This document shows, piece by piece, positions 60,480 through 64,000 of a stretch of DNA of 64,000 nt. Under the pieces are notes generated by a model. The model was not told the origin of the DNA. It did not search any database and saw only the letters and a program-made list of their open reading frames with translations. The position numbers and the translations under genes are program-made. Position 1 is the stretch's first letter; every line of letters starts with the position of its first letter. The stretch is from Paragordius varius (taxonomy: Eukaryota; Nematomorpha): assembly GCA_964247055.1 (NCBI GenBank), contig OZ176053.1:8804001-8868000 (forward strand). The letters run 5' to 3'.

Positions 60480-60665
60480 AACTTATCATTATATCCCTAG
60501 AAGTCAACTCGACCCCTGACGCAACTAGACGGCTGTCACTGAACCACCATTGACTGGTGTTTGGAAGGGCAGCAAGGGACGTCTTTTGTGGACAGTGGCG
60601 ACGTGGGTCTGCTACACCCTTTTCTTGATACACCTTGATACGACTTTTTTGCTTCAAACTAATTT
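60480..60665. other. GC-rich island of unknown nature
   Basis: About 180 bp are markedly richer in G+C than everything around. They include a hairpin-like ACCACCATTGACTGGTG and stretches such as GGAAGGGCAGCAAGGGACG. The minus strand has a 76-codon open frame, but its protein matches nothing I know. It could be a structured RNA, an old coding fragment or horizontally acquired DNA. Confidence 0.35.
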
Positions 60666-60995
60666 TTTTCCAATTTAACATAATTATTAACTTTTAAATG
60701 TTTTCAATGAAAAATTGGTAATAATAATATACAAAACTTATAAATTTTTAATTACATGTTATAATCTTATCAATATTAAAATTAATTTTAAAGAAATTAT
60801 ATAAGCTTTCTGAATGATCGAAAGTAGGTAGTGATTTGAAGTTCGTGTTTAATAAAATAGAAATGATAAAATAGATTAGGAATACACAATTTGATTGATA
60901 TAAGTTATAAAACAAAAAAGTTAAAAGACCAACTTGAAGTGTTCAAGGACACATTTGAAGTGCAAATGATATATTTAAGATTCTTTGTTGCCTTT

Positions 60996-61620
60996 TTAAC
61001 ATGTCGCTTTCGTTTTATTCTCTTTATTTTCATTTGTGTTACATATTTCATATGCTTCACTTTTAGCCTGTAGGAAAGGTTAATAAAACATCCGACCAAG
61101 ACTTTTTCATTTTTGACTTTTACGTCCACATATGTTTTGGCTTCCTTTATCATTGTTACTTTCAGATTTATCAAATCTTCATCGGCAGTTGCTTCTGCGG
61201 GCTGCTCAGTCAAAACTTGCTCTGATTTATCTTTCTTTTATTTCACTATTTTTTAATGTTACAACTATTTGGATGGCCAGTCATTGCCAGTTTGTGTTGG
61301 GCGTCTTTAAATATACGTTTTAATTAAAATTAATCTTCTATATTTTTGCGGTAAAAAATGAAATCGTTTGATTGGTTTGTTCCAGATGGGTATGTTGACA
61401 ATGTGTGGTGTAAAATTGGAATGCAATAGGTGAAAGAGATGCAGAAGGAAATATGCTACTAGATTTTTGAAGCAATTCGAATCGAGGCATTCGTGGATGT
61501 TCATGAAATACTTTCCATCTTCCTTAATATGACAATTGTTATCCCCATTGATGATCGGATATCGTTTACATCATTATTATTGTTTGTTATTGTGTATGAA
61601 TCATACTTAGGGTTGTGCAT
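60996..61620 (-). CDS. Possible small four-exon gene, unrecognised
   Basis: Four segments join in phase: 61620-61570, 61522-61460, 61219-61097, 61067-60996, giving 102 residues from an ATG to a TAA. The third segment (TEQPAEATADEDLINLK, then VTMIKEAKTYVDVKVKNEKV) has a charged, non-random composition quite unlike translated AT-rich spacer. The last intron would be 29 nt, with a good CTTTCCTACAG acceptor. The first two exons are weaker: they rest on GT/AG and open phase alone. I recognise no family. The alternative is that only the 61219-60996 part is a real 3' end, or that this is chance. Confidence 0.35.
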
Positions 61621-61951
61621 TTGACTGTTTTTCAAAAAAGTCCCGTCAGACCCAGTCAGACCATGGTCATGACCACTTTTTACCTAAGTAAGTATCATGC
61701 GATATTGGATTGTCAAAATAATGTTCGAATTACACTTGCGTTTCACTAATAATATCATGTTTTTTTAAAAAGTTTGTATTATACATTTTTTTGATATTTA
61801 TTATTTACAAATATTATCATTCGAATTTAATCACGAAACTATTTTTAAATGAATTTTTCCACATGTTTGTGGCCTTCTGATTCATCAATACATTTTTCTA
61901 TAGGAATATATTTCATCATTATATTTTTTGAGTACACTGCGTATCTAAGTT

Positions 61952-63086
61952 AATGTGACCAGATATTTAGAACCCTGACGCAGTACAGAATTAAATACTT
62001 TGTCCATTTTTGCACCAGATTTTCGTCTTATATAAATGATACTGTTCGTTACTATTTATAAGCTCATTAGAAACAATTGAAAATATCCAACAAATAAATT
62101 TATTTTTCTACCAGGGATTGGAACCCGAACCGTTTTAGTTTCGGTCCGGTTCCATTCGATTTTGGCCTAAATTTTGGATTTTATTCCAATTCTATTTTTG
62201 ATAAACAATTTATAAGTGATAATACTCAAAAACGAACAAATAATACCAATAAATGAAAAATTTATAATTAAATATTAAATTTGTTTTAACGCCTCATAAA
62301 ACACAAAGGCACGGAAAAGAAAATTTAAAGAAAAGAATTGATAAAAAAATTATTTGTTATGCGTGTGTGTCAAAATTAAAATAGGTCTAAAATTTGTTTA
62401 GGTAAAAATAAATGAATAAGAAAATTGGCTAAAAATTAAAGTTGAGGGAAGTAAAAATTAAGAAATATCACTCCCACCTAATGAGATTGTAAAACGTAAA
62501 ATTTAAATTTTTTACGAAAAAAAGGTTATATTGAAATTATGAGCCAAATATAATGAATTTTAAAAATAATATGTTACGGAATTAATTTTAAAAATTTTCC
62601 GTAAAAAAACTTAAACAAAATTTTATTTAACTGAAATTTATATGAAACAAAAATGAATTTACAAAACTTGATCAAATTACTAAAATATAAATTTATTTTG
62701 TATTTATTTTAAATTTAAAACCGCTTTTGCGGAACCCCGAAATGAAAAGGCCATTAGCCTAAATGAGTCTGATTTTATAGTTCCGCCACTGCGCGAATGA
62801 CTGGATTCATAAGCGATTCCGGTCAAAAACCCAATTCCATGTATAATTAGGGCTGAAAATTAAAATTCTAAAAAAGCCATAGTTTGTCACCCCAAAAGAA
62901 ACCATTTATTTTAACAAAGGGTACTCTATCAAATTCTACAAAATTTCTATAAATAAAAGGTAATTAAGACATATGTATAAAAAAAATTTATTTCAAAAAG
63001 CAGTACAAAAGTCAGCGCAGTACAGGCGCGGTGTTTTTTCGAAAACCCAGTACTGTACTGCGAAAATCAGCCTATCTGGTCACTTT
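61952..63086. mobile_element. Family D DNA element, shorter copy
   Basis: Begins AATGTGACCAGATATTTAG and ends CAGCCTATCTGGTCACTTT. It is collinear with 30869-32879 but lacks that copy's MITE insertions. GCCACTGCGCGAATGACTGG and AAACCCAGTACTGTACTGCG are shared landmarks. A hAT-like terminus (CAGGGATTGGAACCCGAACC, from about 62115) lies inside it. There is no transposase. Confidence 0.65.
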
Positions 63087-63947
63087 CATCTAAGTGAATC
63101 GGGAATTTTCAAAAATATTAAAAGATAAATTGTAGTTCTTTTTTGGGTATACAAATCATGTAAGAGGGTTGTGTAAACCTATTTCATCTTCAATACCAAT
63201 AAACAATGATTGTTTTAGGTATTACCCATATAAAGTCAAATTTAATTAAACTTGACCCCTCGGTAGAATTACCCTATGTTGTAAATGAGTTTGGAAGCAG
63301 TTACTTGTAACCTAAAATCATATGGATTCAATCATGGTTTTACAATTTCCCAAAGGCAAATATCTCAGCGCTTATTGTAAACCAAAACAAATAAATATAT
63401 TGAATAATTGGCCGGAAAGCGTTTGATCTCATTTAAAATCAACTATGGCCTCACATATTTTTCGTTGATGGCCGATTATAGCAGAGGCAATTTTAAATAA
63501 ACTGTTTTTGGCCACCACCTGCACCTGAATATCGCTTCTAAATCAAAAATCTTTAATCGTCAATCCCAAATTTCCCACACATATTAGTTGAAAAAGCGTA
63601 TATCATAATACCTTCTCAATAATATAGTAATTTTTAAATGAAGCATTAGCTTTCATCAAAGTAATTTTATTTAACAACATGTGTGTGATTTTCATATTTT
63701 CTGATATGGAGGAGTTATCAGAAAAGCGGTGTCACTTTCATATACTAAGGCCTGAAACAAAGGACCATAATAATCATGATACATATTCCTATTAAATTCT
63801 TTGGGATAGTTTTATCCCTGCTTTTGTTCAGAGGGAATTTGAGGCTTTCTCATATTATTAGTCAAAGAGGTTTATAATATAATTCAATAATATATTTAAA
63901 TAAAGCATTAAGCTACCACTAAAATACGAAAATTAATCAGTCGGATA
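63087..63947. other. Spacer with a family E relic
   Basis: About 63660-63870 carries reversed family E words (GGACCATAATAATCATGATA). A possible minus-strand exon pair at 63212-63535 was considered and not adopted. Confidence 0.35.
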
Positions 63948-64000
63948 AAAAACATTCACTTCAGTCCTTCGATTTAAATCGGGGTTTCGTCCCCTGGGCT
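63948..64000 (-). mobile_element. Family A MITE cut by the window edge
   Basis: CATTCACTTCAGTCCTTCGA then TTTAAATCGGGG and CCCCTGGGCT reproduce the left end of the reverse-oriented family A copies. Confidence 0.6.

Noticed and set aside
63212-63535. Possible minus-strand exons with AKNSLFKIASAI-like translation
   Set aside because: Two short AG..GT-bounded open segments look slightly coding, but no family, phase partner or start/stop could be tied to them, and a family E relic is adjacent.

Overview
This is a eukaryotic, animal-type nuclear window: very A+T-rich (about three quarters by eye), intron-containing, and full of small dispersed repeats. I assembled five protein-coding genes by matching conserved protein segments from memory and requiring GT..AG junctions with continuous reading phase. 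From left to right they are a PNPLA8-type (iPLA2-gamma) phospholipase (minus, 3' end outside the window), CADPS/CAPS (plus, 24 exons, whole), an intronless HNK-1/CHST-family carbohydrate sulfotransferase (plus), an unrecognised Ser/Asn-rich protein (plus, 6 exons), ITFG1/TIP (minus, 16 exons, whole) and GABPA, an ETS factor (plus, 10 exons, whole). A possible small gene lies at 60996-61620. One intron-bearing tRNA-Leu(CAA) sits 32 nt upstream of the PNPLA8 start codon.

The most striking property is intron size. Introns of 21, 21 and 24 nt (PNPLA8), 25, 25 and 32 nt (ITFG1), 24, 23, 23 and 32 nt (GABPA) and 37 nt (CADPS) coexist with introns of up to 4.9 kb. Removing the tiny introns restores the expected family sequence and phase. 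Introns averaging about 26 nt are known in dicyemid mesozoans, so a dicyemid or similarly reduced animal is my working guess. That is inference, not proof. The longest introns hold transposable-element insertions, and most of the ultrashort ones lie near the 5' ends of their genes.

Layout: 1-832 repeat relics in an unfinished PNPLA8 intron; 833-1645 PNPLA8; 1677-1779 tRNA; 1780-9009 repeat-filled spacer with a tRNA-derived SINE, a LINE tail and several MITEs; 9010-23390 CADPS; 25808-27301 sulfotransferase; 27302-33121 repeats; 33122-39866 unrecognised gene, converging on ITFG1 (40180-48981); 133 bp of shared upstream DNA; GABPA 49115-53759; then LINE, tandem repeats and a 2.9 kb satellite with nested periodicity (56150-59055); then more repeats to the right edge.

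The genes form no operon-like pathway: CADPS serves dense-core vesicle priming, the sulfotransferase and ITFG1 belong to the secretory or membrane system, PNPLA8 to membrane lipid turnover, and GABPA to transcription of housekeeping and mitochondrial genes. Repeat families are named here for convenience. A is a TTAA-flanked MITE of about 580 bp. B is a second TTAA-flanked MITE. C is a TA-flanked MITE of about 260 bp. D is an element with AATGTGACCAGATA ends. E is a degenerate A+T-rich dispersed repeat.
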